Assembly (NCBI RefSeq): GCF_002019705.1
Contig: NZ_KV917377.1
Coordinates: 3,569,649-3,633,648 of the forward strand
Direction of reading: 5' to 3'
Length of the DNA stretch: 64,000 nucleotides
DNA from: Shouchella patagoniensis
GTDB taxonomy: Bacteria; Bacillota; Bacilli; Bacillales; Bacillaceae_D
The position numbers were made by a program, and so were the translations under genes. Under the pieces are notes generated by a model. That model did not search any database and had not been told where the DNA came from. It saw nothing but the letters and a program-made list of their open reading frames with translations. Shown piece by piece: positions 26,724 to 35,022 of this stretch. The number at the start of each line of letters is the position of its first letter. Position 1 is the stretch's first letter.

Positions 26724-27512
26724 ATGAGCGTAAAAGAAATCCAAGATCGTTCCGCTTTGCAAACAACGAAGAGTTTAGAGCCGATCTTATCGATTGCGAA
26801 TGTGAACAAAACGTATGGAAATGATACGATCGCTTTATCCAATATGAACCTAGACATTTATGAAGGCGAATTTACCTCATTTGTTGGACCATCAGGTTGC
26901 GGGAAATCTACTATTTTTAAAATTATTGCTGGGTTAAGTGAACCGACATCTGGGAAAATAACGATGGGAAAAGAAGCGATAAACCGTTCAGAGATTGGTT
27001 TTGTGTTTCAAAGCGCTACACTTTTACCGTGGCGTAGCGTAGCGGACAATGTTGCTTTGCCACTTGAACTTAAAGGAGTAGCAAAGGAAGAGCGCTTAAA
27101 GCAGGCAAACGATGTGCTTGAACTAGTGGGTCTTAATGGTCAAGGTGAATCGCTTCCACGTCATCTTTCGGGGGGGATGAAAATGCGTGTATCCATTGCT
27201 CGGTCATTAATTGCGAAACCTAAACTGTTGTTAATGGATGAGCCTTTTGGAGCACTGGATGAGATGACAAGGCAAAATCTCCACTATGAGTTGTTGAACA
27301 TATGGAGAAAAACGAATATGACTGTCTTGTTTATAACCCATAATGTATTTGAGGCTGTATTCTTATCAACAAAAATAGCTGTGATGAGCGCTAGACCAGG
27401 TAGAATTACAGATATGCTCAGCGTGCCTGCTTACGATCGTGATGAGTCATTCCGTTCGAGACCAGAATTTAGCCAACTGGTAGGAAAGGTGTCTGGAGCA
27501 TTACATGATTAA
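26724..27512 (+). CDS. NitT/TauT-type ABC transporter ATP-binding protein
   Basis: A 262-aa ATPase: Walker A GPSGCGKST (near residue 56), Q-loop FVFQSATLLPWRS, signature LSGGM, Walker B LLLMDEPFGALDE and H-loop FITHNV. This is the SsuB/TauB/ThiZ subfamily. The ATG is behind AGGAGG at 8 nt. It pairs with the upstream permease; the 154-bp gap between them holds no gene. Confidence 0.9.
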   Translation: MSVKEIQDRSALQTTKSLEPILSIANVNKTYGNDTIALSNMNLDIYEGEFTSFVGPSGCGKSTIFKIIAGLSEPTSGKITMGKEAINRSEIGFVFQSATLLPWRSVADNVALPLELKGVAKEERLKQANDVLELVGLNGQGESLPRHLSGGMKMRVSIARSLIAKPKLLLMDEPFGALDEMTRQNLHYELLNIWRKTNMTVLFITHNVFEAVFLSTKIAVMSARPGRITDMLSVPAYDRDESFRSRPEFSQLVGKVSGALHD

Positions 27513-27876
27513 GCATTGTCTTCAAAAAGACGATTAAGAGAATAGAAGAAAAAAGAGTATGAATGAATGGGCATAGGATTTATGGTATCCTCGCCTTGGT
27601 TGATGGTTAATCCCCGTTTTAGAGGAGGATTAGCCATCGTCTACATATTAGATGATCTATTAGATTAACATCACTTCTTCGTTTACTAATTAAATCAAGT
27701 AATGAATGAAATAAATATATATAGTTGTAAAAAAAGGTCTTGACAAGTTTGGGAAAGGTAAGGATAATTCAAATTGAAAGCGCTTCCTTTTTGGTGGGGC
27801 GCTCCTGAAATTGAATTATTTTTTTGGATACTTAGTTTATAATATAAACAAACAAAATTTGATTGGAGGTATACTA
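27513..27876 (+). other. intergenic region with stem-loop and sugar ABC promoter
   Basis: A 12-bp stem-loop (GATGGTTAATCC 27602-27613 with GGATTAGCCATC 27627-27638, one G-T pair) lacks a T-run, so it may be an mRNA 3' end stabiliser rather than a terminator. The rest is AT-rich and holds the promoter and cre site of the next operon. Confidence 0.5.
27740..27788 (+). promoter_or_regulatory. sigma-A promoter with overlapping cre site for the CUT1 sugar ABC operon
   Basis: TTGACA (27740-27745), 17-bp spacer, GATAAT (27763-27768). A perfect cre match, TGAAAGCGCTTCCT (27775-27788), begins at the expected start point, so CcpA should repress the operon when preferred sugars are present. Confidence 0.8.
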
Positions 27877-29136
27877 ATGAAAAAAGGTGCAGTTTGTGCT
27901 TTAGTGGGGGCATTGAGCTTGTCGTTATTTGTTGGGTGTAGCAACGAAGATCCAAAAGATGAAATCACAATTTGGAGTTTTACGGATGAGGGCGAATATG
28001 CAGTTGAAGCTTTTTTAGAAGAAAATCCTAATGTGAAAGTTAATTTTCAGTATATTCCATCAAGTCAATATGAAACAAAGCTGAGATCAGCTTTATCAAC
28101 TGGAATTCGGGCACCCGACGTATTTGCTTTAGAGGCTGAGTATGTTCGGAAATTTATTGATCATCCCTCGCTAGAGTCGTTAACTGGTGCTCCTTATTAC
28201 GCAGATGAGTTGGTGGAAGACCATTATGATTATATCCAAGGAATTGAAAAAGATTTTGAAGGGGATGTACGTACTGTTGCCTATCAAGGAACGACTGGTG
28301 GCTTTTATTTCCGTAGAGACTTAGCAGAAGAATATCTAGGTACAGATGATCCTAAAGAAGTGAGTGCGATGATTGAAACATGGGACGACGTTTTTTCAAT
28401 TGGTGAAAAAATTTATGAGGAAAGTGGAGGGGAGGTAAGGATGCTGCCCAATTGGAATTCAATTGGGCAAGTGCAAGATGCAATTGTTAAGGAGCCATGG
28501 GTCGTGGATAACGAGTTGGTAATTGATCAAGCAAAACACGATGCTCTGGACTTAGTTGATCAAGCAATTGAAACCAATTCACTTGCCATGTTGGAAGATT
28601 GGTCGCCAGGTTGGTCGTCTTCAATGCAGCAAGGGAGCATTCTTTTTTATCCAGGACCTTCTTGGTATTTAAAATTTGTATTGCAATCAAACGCCCCTGA
28701 TACGACGGGTCAGTGGGGGCTTGCAAGTGGTCCATCAGCGTTTAGTGGAGGTGGAACGTTTTATTCTGTTTACTCTGGAAGCGAGAACAAAGAGCTGGCT
28801 TGGGATTTTGTAAAATACTACGGTTTTGATGTTGACTTTCTAGAAGGGCTGGCTGTTGAAGAACAGTATTATACGAGTAATCGTGTTGCTAACGAAGGTG
28901 TAGCGGATGAGATTACGAGTGATTTTCTAGCTGGCCAAAATTTCTTCGAATTCTTTAATGAAGAATCAGAGAAAGTGAATGCAGTGGTTCGTACATCCTT
29001 TGATGGCGATATTAATAGCATTTTTAATGAATTGTTAGGTTCCTATGCACGTGGCAATTTCAGCTCAAAAGATGCATTTTGGGAGAGATTTAAACGAGAT
29101 GTAAAAATATATTTTCCTGAATTGACTGTCGAATAA
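27877..29136 (+). CDS. sugar ABC transporter substrate-binding lipoprotein (CUT1)
   Basis: A 419-aa family 1 extracellular solute-binding protein. The start ATG 27877 follows TTGGAGG. The signal peptide ends LFVGC, a lipobox. The mature part starts ITIWSFTDEGEYAVEAFLEENP, the usual CUT1 binding-protein pattern, with SALSTGIRAPDVFALEAEY. The two permeases follow in an operon without an ATPase, which implies use of a shared MsmX-type ATPase. The sugar is unknown; the cre site confirms a carbon-catabolite role. Confidence 0.9.
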   Translation: MKKGAVCALVGALSLSLFVGCSNEDPKDEITIWSFTDEGEYAVEAFLEENPNVKVNFQYIPSSQYETKLRSALSTGIRAPDVFALEAEYVRKFIDHPSLESLTGAPYYADELVEDHYDYIQGIEKDFEGDVRTVAYQGTTGGFYFRRDLAEEYLGTDDPKEVSAMIETWDDVFSIGEKIYEESGGEVRMLPNWNSIGQVQDAIVKEPWVVDNELVIDQAKHDALDLVDQAIETNSLAMLEDWSPGWSSSMQQGSILFYPGPSWYLKFVLQSNAPDTTGQWGLASGPSAFSGGGTFYSVYSGSENKELAWDFVKYYGFDVDFLEGLAVEEQYYTSNRVANEGVADEITSDFLAGQNFFEFFNEESEKVNAVVRTSFDGDINSIFNELLGSYARGNFSSKDAFWERFKRDVKIYFPELTVE

Positions 29137-29158
29137 AGCGTAATGAAGGAGGGGGTAT

Positions 29159-30055
29159 ATGATGTTCGCGAAACGAATCAACAAAGGGAACAGTGGTTAT
29201 TTCTTTATCGCTCCATTTTTTATCGTCTTTTTATTATTTGGGCTTTACCCTATTCTCTATTCCTTTTATTTAAGCTTAACGAACTGGGACGGGTTAAATG
29301 ATCCTGAATTTATTGGATTGGCTAACTATGCCCGCGCAGTGATAGATCCTTTGTTTCTACAATCATTATTCAATACATTTTTTATCTGGATTGTATCGGT
29401 CGTTCCACAACTTACGATAAGCCTGGTGCTTGCGGTTATTCTTACGAATAAATTTCTAAAAGGAAAAGACTTTTTCCGAGCTGTTTACTTTTTTCCAAAT
29501 ATTGTAACGGCTGCTTCACTTGGTTTGCTCGTTAGTCTAATGTTTGATTGGCAAACGGGTAGTGTGAATCAATTATTAATGTCTATCGGCATTGTTGATA
29601 ATCCGTTTGATTGGAAGAACAATGCACTATTTATGCAAATGCTTGTATCTGCTATTCTCTTTTTTCAATACTTCGGGTACTCAATGTTAATTTATATAGC
29701 TGGATTGCAAGGAATATCGCCTGAATATGCTGAGGCTGCAAGGGTAGATGGTGCTAGCAGAGTACAGATTTTCTTTAAGATTACGGTGCCACTTCTAAAG
29801 CCCATCATTCTTTTTCAAGTAATAACATCGTTAATCGGTGGAGTGCAAATCTTTGATCAACCTTATATGTTGACCGCTGGATCTGGCGCCCCCGACCATG
29901 CGACATTAACAAGTGTTATGTACTTGTACCGTACAGCATTTGAACAAGGAAGATTTGGTTATGGTGCCACAATTGCTTTCTGTCTGTTCCTTGTCATTGT
30001 TACTTTATCCATTGTGTCATATCTTGTTTCAAGGAATCGAAGCAAAATATCATGA
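29159..30055 (+). CDS. sugar ABC transporter permease (MalF/MsmF type)
   Basis: A 298-aa, 6-TM CUT1 permease. The N-terminus LFGLYPILYSFYLSLTNWDG and the EAA loop EYAEAARVDGASRVQIFFKI are characteristic. The ATG is behind GGAGGGGG, 22 bp after the binding protein gene. It forms the heterodimeric channel with the next gene product. Confidence 0.92.
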   Translation: MMFAKRINKGNSGYFFIAPFFIVFLLFGLYPILYSFYLSLTNWDGLNDPEFIGLANYARAVIDPLFLQSLFNTFFIWIVSVVPQLTISLVLAVILTNKFLKGKDFFRAVYFFPNIVTAASLGLLVSLMFDWQTGSVNQLLMSIGIVDNPFDWKNNALFMQMLVSAILFFQYFGYSMLIYIAGLQGISPEYAEAARVDGASRVQIFFKITVPLLKPIILFQVITSLIGGVQIFDQPYMLTAGSGAPDHATLTSVMYLYRTAFEQGRFGYGATIAFCLFLVIVTLSIVSYLVSRNRSKIS

Positions 30056-30068
30056 GGGGGGCGATGAG

Positions 30069-30941
30069 ATGAATAAGCAAACAGTTTCAGTTAATAAAGG
30101 AAACGTGTCGATAGAACATAGAAAGAAAAAAAGAGCGCAAGCCTCCCTATATCTTGTTTTAGGATTGCTTGCGGCAATCTGTTTGTTTCCATTCTATTTG
30201 ATGATTATGTACTCAACGCATACAAATGCAGATATTACTTCCACATTCTTATTCCTTCCCGGTAATCATTTATTGGAAAATTTATCTCGAATGGTTGAGA
30301 ATGTGAATATTTTTAGAGGGTTTATGAATAGTTTTATTATCGCTGGTGGTTCTACTGCTCTGACGCTCTATTTTGGCGGTATGACTGCTTATGGATTCTC
30401 TAAGTTTAAATTCAAGTATAATACAGTTCTGTTTTTGTTTATGTTAGCGACGATGATGATTCCAGCACAATTGGCTTTAATTGGGAGTTACCGTTGGCTT
30501 GGAATGATTGGGTTACTTGATTCACATGCTGCAATCATTCTCCCTGCAGCAGCAAACACATTTGCTGTTTTCTTTATTAAACAATTTCTTGATGGTAGCG
30601 TACCAGATGATGTATTAGAATCAGCTCGAATTGATGGGGCTGGTGAATTAAAGATTTTCCATCGCATTATTTTGCCCATGATTGTACCTGCTTTAGCCGC
30701 AATTGGCATCTTTACATTTATAGGTGCTTGGAATAACTTTATTAGCCCCCTCGTCCTTTTGTTTTCAGAGGAAAAGTATCCTTTGCCTGTAATGGTAGCA
30801 ATGATTCAAGGATACTATGATACAGATTACGGTTTAATGTATTTAGGAGTTGCGATGTCCGTCCTACCAATTATCATTGTATTTTCAATCTTCTCTAAGC
30901 GGATTATGGGAAGTGTGGCAATAGGAGCTGTAAAAGGATAA
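30069..30941 (+). CDS. sugar ABC transporter permease (MalG/MsmG type)
   Basis: A 290-aa CUT1 permease. The start is ATG 30069, behind GAGGGGGG, 13 bp after the partner's stop; the frame is open further upstream but overlaps that gene. The EAA loop reads DVLESARIDGAGELKIFHRI, and the C-terminus ends SKRIMGSVAIGAVKG as usual for MalG-type proteins. Last gene of the operon. Confidence 0.92.
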   Translation: MNKQTVSVNKGNVSIEHRKKKRAQASLYLVLGLLAAICLFPFYLMIMYSTHTNADITSTFLFLPGNHLLENLSRMVENVNIFRGFMNSFIIAGGSTALTLYFGGMTAYGFSKFKFKYNTVLFLFMLATMMIPAQLALIGSYRWLGMIGLLDSHAAIILPAAANTFAVFFIKQFLDGSVPDDVLESARIDGAGELKIFHRIILPMIVPALAAIGIFTFIGAWNNFISPLVLLFSEEKYPLPVMVAMIQGYYDTDYGLMYLGVAMSVLPIIIVFSIFSKRIMGSVAIGAVKG

Positions 30942-30945
30942 AACG

Positions 30946-30980
30946 AGAGCCAACAGTTAATATAACTGCTGGCTCTTTTG
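30946..30980 (+). terminator. terminator after the sugar ABC operon
   Basis: AGAGCCA-a-CAGTT pairs with AACTG-c-TGGCTCT (one internal mismatch), loop AATAT, tail TTTTG. Confidence 0.8.
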
Positions 30981-31055
30981 TCTATTATTAGGTGAAACTT
31001 TTTGAACTTTCATTCGAATAAAAGAGTACGGATACACGAAATAGGAGGAACAAAC

Positions 31056-31913
31056 ATGCTAAAGAAGCAGAGTCACTTATCAACTACCTTACTAGATGGA
31101 GAGTATCGAAGTGTTTATCAACAAACAAGTGAGGATTTTCAGGAAATGATTAATGAAGCAAAGTTCATTCAGTTATGTGAAGATTTTCTTGAGGGAGTCA
31201 CATCATTCACACGCATTTCAACAATAAAGATAAAAGAGTACACGGAATGCCAATGGTTGGCGGATGTTACAGATCGAGGCATTAGGGCGTATTTTTCTAG
31301 TGACGGAACAATAGGAGGACTGCAATTTATACCAATTGCATCTTATCCTAAAACCGATAAAGCATATACACGCAATCGATACAAAATGCCCATAAAAGAA
31401 GAGTGGATGACTTTTTGGGGTGGGGTGAATGAACTGGTAAACTACCATTACCCTTATGAAAGTCAGCGATACGCTTATGACTTGGTCATGATGAGAGATG
31501 GTTTTAGTTATGACGGTAGTCCAGACCAAAATGAAAACTACTACGCATTCGGAAAAGAAGTAGTCGCACCATTAGATGGAATCGTTATTTCACTTGAAAA
31601 TGAAGTGAAGGATAATACTCCAACCCTGGAAATAAATGAAGTTCATCCGCTTGGGAACTACGTCATTATCAAACATACGCATGAGGAGTATAGTTTGCTT
31701 GCACACTTTAAGAGGAAGAGCCTTTTAGTATCGATCGGTGATCATGTGAAAGCCGGAGATTTGCTTGGGCAATGCGGAAATTCTGGGCACTCCACAGAAC
31801 CGCATATCCATTATCAAGTAAGTAATGGACCTGACATTAAAAACATGGTTTCATTACGAATAAAACTAGACAATGAGCCAGTGCGTGGAGATACGGTAAG
31901 AGGGTTTCTATGA
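31056..31913 (+). CDS. M23 family (LytM-type) peptidase without signal peptide
   Basis: The start is ATG 31056, behind AGGAGG. The 285-aa product has an N-terminal alpha/beta domain resembling DUF3887-type folds (residues 1-100, QQTSEDFQEMINEAKFIQLCEDFLEGV), then an M23 domain: His and Asp in YHYPYESQRYAYDLV, the GKEVVAPLDGIV entry, and EPHIHYQ at the C-terminus. No signal peptide or TM segment is visible, so it either acts in the cytoplasm or is exported another way. It overlaps the HAD gene by 4 bp (ATGA). Confidence 0.8.
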   Translation: MLKKQSHLSTTLLDGEYRSVYQQTSEDFQEMINEAKFIQLCEDFLEGVTSFTRISTIKIKEYTECQWLADVTDRGIRAYFSSDGTIGGLQFIPIASYPKTDKAYTRNRYKMPIKEEWMTFWGGVNELVNYHYPYESQRYAYDLVMMRDGFSYDGSPDQNENYYAFGKEVVAPLDGIVISLENEVKDNTPTLEINEVHPLGNYVIIKHTHEEYSLLAHFKRKSLLVSIGDHVKAGDLLGQCGNSGHSTEPHIHYQVSNGPDIKNMVSLRIKLDNEPVRGDTVRGFL

Positions 31914-32461
31914 GGCAAATTGAAGCCGTGTTTATCGATCGCGATGGAACGATTGGCGGGACAGGGCACTTTATTCACCCACGGAAATTCCAGCCCTATC
32001 CCTATAGTATTAAAGCAATTCGGATGTTAGAAGAGAACCAGCTCAGATCATTTGCTCTTTCGAACCAACATCGCATTAGTAAAGGCGAAGCAACCTTACA
32101 AGATTTTGAACAAGAATTTAACCTTTTTGGATTGGATGATGCGTTTGTTTGTCCCCATAGTTCGGCTGCAGGCTGCAATTGCCATAAACCGAGAACAGGA
32201 CTATTAGAGAAAGCAGCGACAGTGCATCAACTGGTTTTAACAAAAACAGCTGTTATTGGGGAGGTCGGTGCAACAGATATGTTAGCTGCTGATAAGGTGG
32301 GAGCATATAAAATCTTAGTACGAACAGGCTGGGGAGAAAAGTCTTTAGGGAAGTTTCGGCATACATGGAAAGATACAGAACCAGATTATATTGCTTTGAA
32401 TTTATTAGAAGCAGTAAAATGGATAATAAAATACAACAATGGTATGGGGAATGCACTTTGA
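31910..32461 (+). CDS. HAD-IIIA family phosphatase (histidinol-phosphatase/GmhB-like)
   Basis: A 183-aa HAD hydrolase. The catalytic FIDRDGTIGG motif is at residues 8-17, the Zn-knuckle-like CPHSSAAGCNCHKPRTGLL follows, and VIGEVGATDMLAADKVGA holds the last Asp motif. This layout matches the HisB-N/GmhB subfamily. It is coupled to the M23 peptidase gene upstream and to a GNAT gene downstream. The phosphorylated substrate is unknown. Confidence 0.8.
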   Translation: MRQIEAVFIDRDGTIGGTGHFIHPRKFQPYPYSIKAIRMLEENQLRSFALSNQHRISKGEATLQDFEQEFNLFGLDDAFVCPHSSAAGCNCHKPRTGLLEKAATVHQLVLTKTAVIGEVGATDMLAADKVGAYKILVRTGWGEKSLGKFRHTWKDTEPDYIALNLLEAVKWIIKYNNGMGNAL

Positions 32462-32868
32462 ACTATCAAACAACAGTGAAAGACGTAACAGCTGATCAAT
32501 TATCTGGATTTTTTGACGGTTGGCCAAATCCTCCAAGCCAAGACACGCACTTGATTTTACTCAAGCAGAGCAGTTATGTTGTTATCGCAAGAGACGATTC
32601 AAGTCATAATGTCGTAGGTTTTATTACCGCGATTAGCGATGGTGTGCTTTCAGCTTATATTCCTTTTCTGGAAGTAGTGCCGGCATATAAAGGAAGAGGG
32701 ATAGGAAAAGAGTTGGTTAAACAAATGTTAAAACAACTTGATGATATTTATATGATTGATGTGTGTTGCGATGATGACGTTGTTGGCTACTACGAATCAT
32801 TTGGTATGCAACGTACAAATGGTATGGTTAAAAGAAATTATGATAAACAAGTAGGGAAACAGAGTTAG
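32458..32868 (+). CDS. GNAT family N-acetyltransferase
   Basis: The start is taken as TTG 32458 (TTGA overlap with the HAD stop), with GGGG at 8 nt upstream; an ATG at 32419 is in frame but lies deep inside the HAD gene. The 136-aa protein has the acetyl-CoA motif EVVPAYKGRGIGKELVKQML and the C-terminal VGYYESFGMQRTNGM strand typical of small GNATs. Substrate unknown. It ends the three-gene operon. Confidence 0.75.
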   Translation: MNYQTTVKDVTADQLSGFFDGWPNPPSQDTHLILLKQSSYVVIARDDSSHNVVGFITAISDGVLSAYIPFLEVVPAYKGRGIGKELVKQMLKQLDDIYMIDVCCDDDVVGYYESFGMQRTNGMVKRNYDKQVGKQS

Positions 32869-32880
32869 AGGTGAAACGAG

Positions 32881-33270
32881 AGTGGAGGTTAAAATAGCAT
32901 TAGTAGGAGAAAGCGAAGCGGTTTGGAAAGCTCATAAGATGATTAAGTGTTTTGATTTTAAAGGACTTCCATCACAAGTAAAGATGTATAACTCAAGTGA
33001 GGAAGTCTTGGCAGAAGGATAAAAAGAAAACATTATTGCGATTGATGAGAATCTGTTTTTTGATGATCTGCCTCGAGTGCAATTGGAGCTAATCAAACGT
33101 GTCAATCTGCAAGACGACCGTATCATCCTTACTCAAGTAACCTGAGATTTTAATCATGAAAAAATAAAAAATTAATTAAAAGAACTTGAAGTAGAAGAAA
33201 CGTACGTAAAGATTCCAATAAAAGGAGGAGTGAGGGAAGAACGTGTAGAGGAGATAAAGTTAACTTCAAA
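32881..33270 (+). pseudogene. decayed reading frame of unknown family
   Basis: From a GTG at 32881 the frame reads VEVKIALVGESEAVWKAHKM..., then meets TAA at 33019, TGA near 33143 and TAA near 33175, while the same frame stays protein-like in between (ENIIAIDENLFFDDLPRVQ, KELEVEETYVKIPIKGG). Successive in-frame stops without a frame change indicate an old pseudogene. I do not recognise the family. Confidence 0.5.
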
Positions 33271-33299
33271 AGCAATCGTTTGCTCATCTGGACTAATCG

Positions 33300-34018
33300 C
33301 AAACCTATGATATTCAGACCAACGAATATACAACAATTGACCTTCCTGTTACCATCATTGAACAATTTCAACTATCGTCGACTGGAACCATTTATTTACT
33401 TGGTGGGACAGCGACAAAGCCAAACAATATATATAGACAAACGGCAAATGGTTGGGAACATTTAACGGCCATAAGGTATCAGGGGTTGACGAAAATGACT
33501 TGGTTATGTCGAAATTCATTCGGTATCCATCGATGGATCGACTTGAAATTGAAGCATTATACTATGAACCTGCAAAAGACAAAGACAATGGTTACACTAT
33601 TCTCTTGCCTCATGGAGGTCCTCAAGCTGCAGATCTATTAACATTTTCCTCTTGGCAACAGATCTTTGCCTTTGAAGGATATCGAGTCGTGTCCCCCAAT
33701 TACAGAGGTTCTACAAGGTATGGGTCATCTTTTACAAAAATGGTAGAAGGCGATTGGGGTGATGGACCCCGCTATGATGTCATTGCTTGTGTGGAATACT
33801 TAATCGATCAAGGATGGGTGAATCGAGAGAAACTGTTTGTCCTTGGAGCAAGTTATGGTGGGTATATGTCACTCTTGCTTCACGGACGCCACCCCGATTA
33901 CTTTAAAGCGGTTATTGATATTTGTGGTGTTTCGAATTTATTTAGTTTCTCGAGTTCCGTACCCGATTCATGGAAACCAATTATGGAGCAATGGGTTGGG
34001 GGCGAAAGGACGGGATAA
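33300..34018 (+). pseudogene. S9 prolyl oligopeptidase family remnant
   Basis: A frame (TIYLLGGTATKPNNIYRQTA, then WEHLT) runs into another frame near 33460 that encodes an S9 catalytic region: HGGPQAADLLTFSSWQQIFA, the PNYRGSTRYG strand and the nucleophile elbow GASYGGY. It ends at 34018 before the catalytic Asp and His, and the N-terminal propeller is mostly gone. This is a truncated and frameshifted acylaminoacyl-peptidase-like gene. Confidence 0.75.
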
Positions 34019-34256
34019 AAGACAAGCTCTAGAAGAGATTTTGGTTGAAATGGATCAGCGTATTATTTATAGCTTAAATGAAACGCCACTGCAGGAACGC
34101 GAAGATCTAAAACAAGAGATTTATAAATGAATCCTTGAAGCACTTGATAAAATGGAGGTTGTACCACTAGAACCTTCGTTGAGCGGAAAATACATGAAGA
34201 TAATTCGAATGAAGAATGAAATAACAACTATTGATTTGATACGTAATCAGTCTTAG
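34019..34256 (+). pseudogene. relic of an unidentified helical protein, fused to the S9 remnant
   Basis: After the S9 break a different frame reads RQALEEILVEMDQRIIYSLNE, passes a TGA at 34128, and continues LEALDKMEVVPLEPSLSGKYMKI to a TAG at 34254-34256. It is predicted to be helical and charged. It has no start of its own, so it is probably the 3' end of another gene joined by deletion. Confidence 0.4.
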
Positions 34257-34340
34257 AGAATAGGATTAATATTAACGTAATGATGGTACAGTGTGGTTAT
34301 TTTCGATATAGTTAATAAAGTAGTAGGCTTGTGATCCTTT

Positions 34341-34359
34341 CTCCTTATTAAATAAGGAG
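34341..34359 (+). promoter_or_regulatory. hairpin sequestering the Shine-Dalgarno of the 58-aa peptide gene
   Basis: CTCCTTAT (34341-34348) pairs perfectly with ATAAGGAG (34352-34359) across a 3-nt loop. The sealed AAGGAG is the ribosome binding site 8 nt before the TTG start at 34368. SD sealing is a hallmark of type I toxin mRNAs. Confidence 0.6.
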
Positions 34360-34367
34360 GGAGGTGT

Positions 34368-34544
34368 TTGTTTATTCCTTTACCCACACGTAAACAGCGA
34401 ATGGAACGGCAGAAAGTAAAACAAAAAAGCCGCAGGAAACTAGCCATTTCCGCAGCTTTGAGTGGACTTCTTTATCTTGTGTTAGAAGAGTCGATAAAGA
34501 AGTTTATTGAATATCTATTTAGTTCCATAACAGGTTCTAAATAG
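34368..34544 (+). CDS. 58-aa basic/hydrophobic peptide, candidate type I toxin
   Basis: TTG start at 34368 with AAGGAGGGAGG just upstream. The peptide has a strongly basic first third (PTRKQRMERQKVKQKSRRK), then a hydrophobic or amphipathic stretch (LAISAALSGLLYLVLEESIK) and FIEYLFSSITGSK. I recognise no family; it does not resemble TxpA, BsrG or Fst closely. The sealed SD, a downstream mRNA hairpin and an opposing small RNA with a matching loop suggest an RNA-controlled membrane-active toxin. The function is inferred. Confidence 0.5.
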   Translation: MFIPLPTRKQRMERQKVKQKSRRKLAISAALSGLLYLVLEESIKKFIEYLFSSITGSK

Positions 34545-34563
34545 AGCGTGATCGGTCAGAGTG

Positions 34564-34593
34564 ATATCGGAATCTCAGCGGATTTTCCGATAT
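34564..34593 (+). promoter_or_regulatory. mRNA hairpin with kissing-loop candidate
   Basis: ATATCGGAA (34564-34572) pairs with TTCCGATAT (34585-34593). The 12-nt loop TCTCAGCGGATT exposes nine bases exactly complementary to the terminator loop of the opposing RNA (34693-34770). Confidence 0.6.
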
Positions 34594-34692
34594 TGGATCG
34601 CTTTACCTACTACGACTCTGGCCGATTCAAGTTAATATCTTTAATAGTATATCCAATATATTTTAAATTATGCCAGCATATAAAAAGACAAA

Positions 34693-34770
34693 TAAAAAAC
34701 GCCCTATCTCAGCGGTGTAGGACGCTTTTGACGACGTAGCCAACGCCGTTCGGTGTTTGTTTATCCCTAT
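34693..34770 (-). ncRNA. candidate antisense antitoxin RNA, about 78 nt
   Basis: A minus-strand promoter (34777-34805) predicts a start near 34770. The RNA would end in a terminator whose stem is AAAAGCGTCCTA with TAGGGCGTTTT, loop CACCGCTGAGA, and a T6 tail at 34694-34699. Its loop is complementary to the toxin mRNA loop at 34573-34581. A second hairpin (GTTGG...CCGAAC side, 34740-34760) precedes it. Size, convergent orientation and a shared 3' region match par/Fst-type or SR-type antitoxin RNAs. Expression is not shown. Confidence 0.5.
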
Positions 34771-34776
34771 GTCATA

Positions 34777-34805
34777 AGAATATCATAGTTTGCATTTTAT
34801 ATCAA
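34777..34805 (-). promoter_or_regulatory. sigma-A promoter of the candidate antitoxin RNA
   Basis: Minus strand TTGATA (34800-34805), exactly 17 bp, then TATTCT (34777-34782). Confidence 0.65.
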
Positions 34806-34829
34806 AGGTTAAAACTCTAATAAAATGAG

Positions 34830-35022
34830 GGGAAATCTTGATTCAAGATACAGAAAGAAAACTGATTTGTCAGCTTACCACATCCTGAATGGTTGATGAA
34901 TCCGAGATACATTCCTACGGATGAGGAGCGTTACTATAAGTGATTGATGCCTCGTAACCGAGTTTTTTCTATTATACTAGTCTCTCTATAAATCAGTCAT
35001 CTTCGTAATACAAATCGTCTAA
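34830..35022 (+). other. non-coding debris
   Basis: No intact gene. A short frame around 34875-34942 (PHPEWLMNPRYIPTDEERYYK) looks like a fragment of a protein, but nothing upstream or downstream continues it. Confidence 0.35.
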
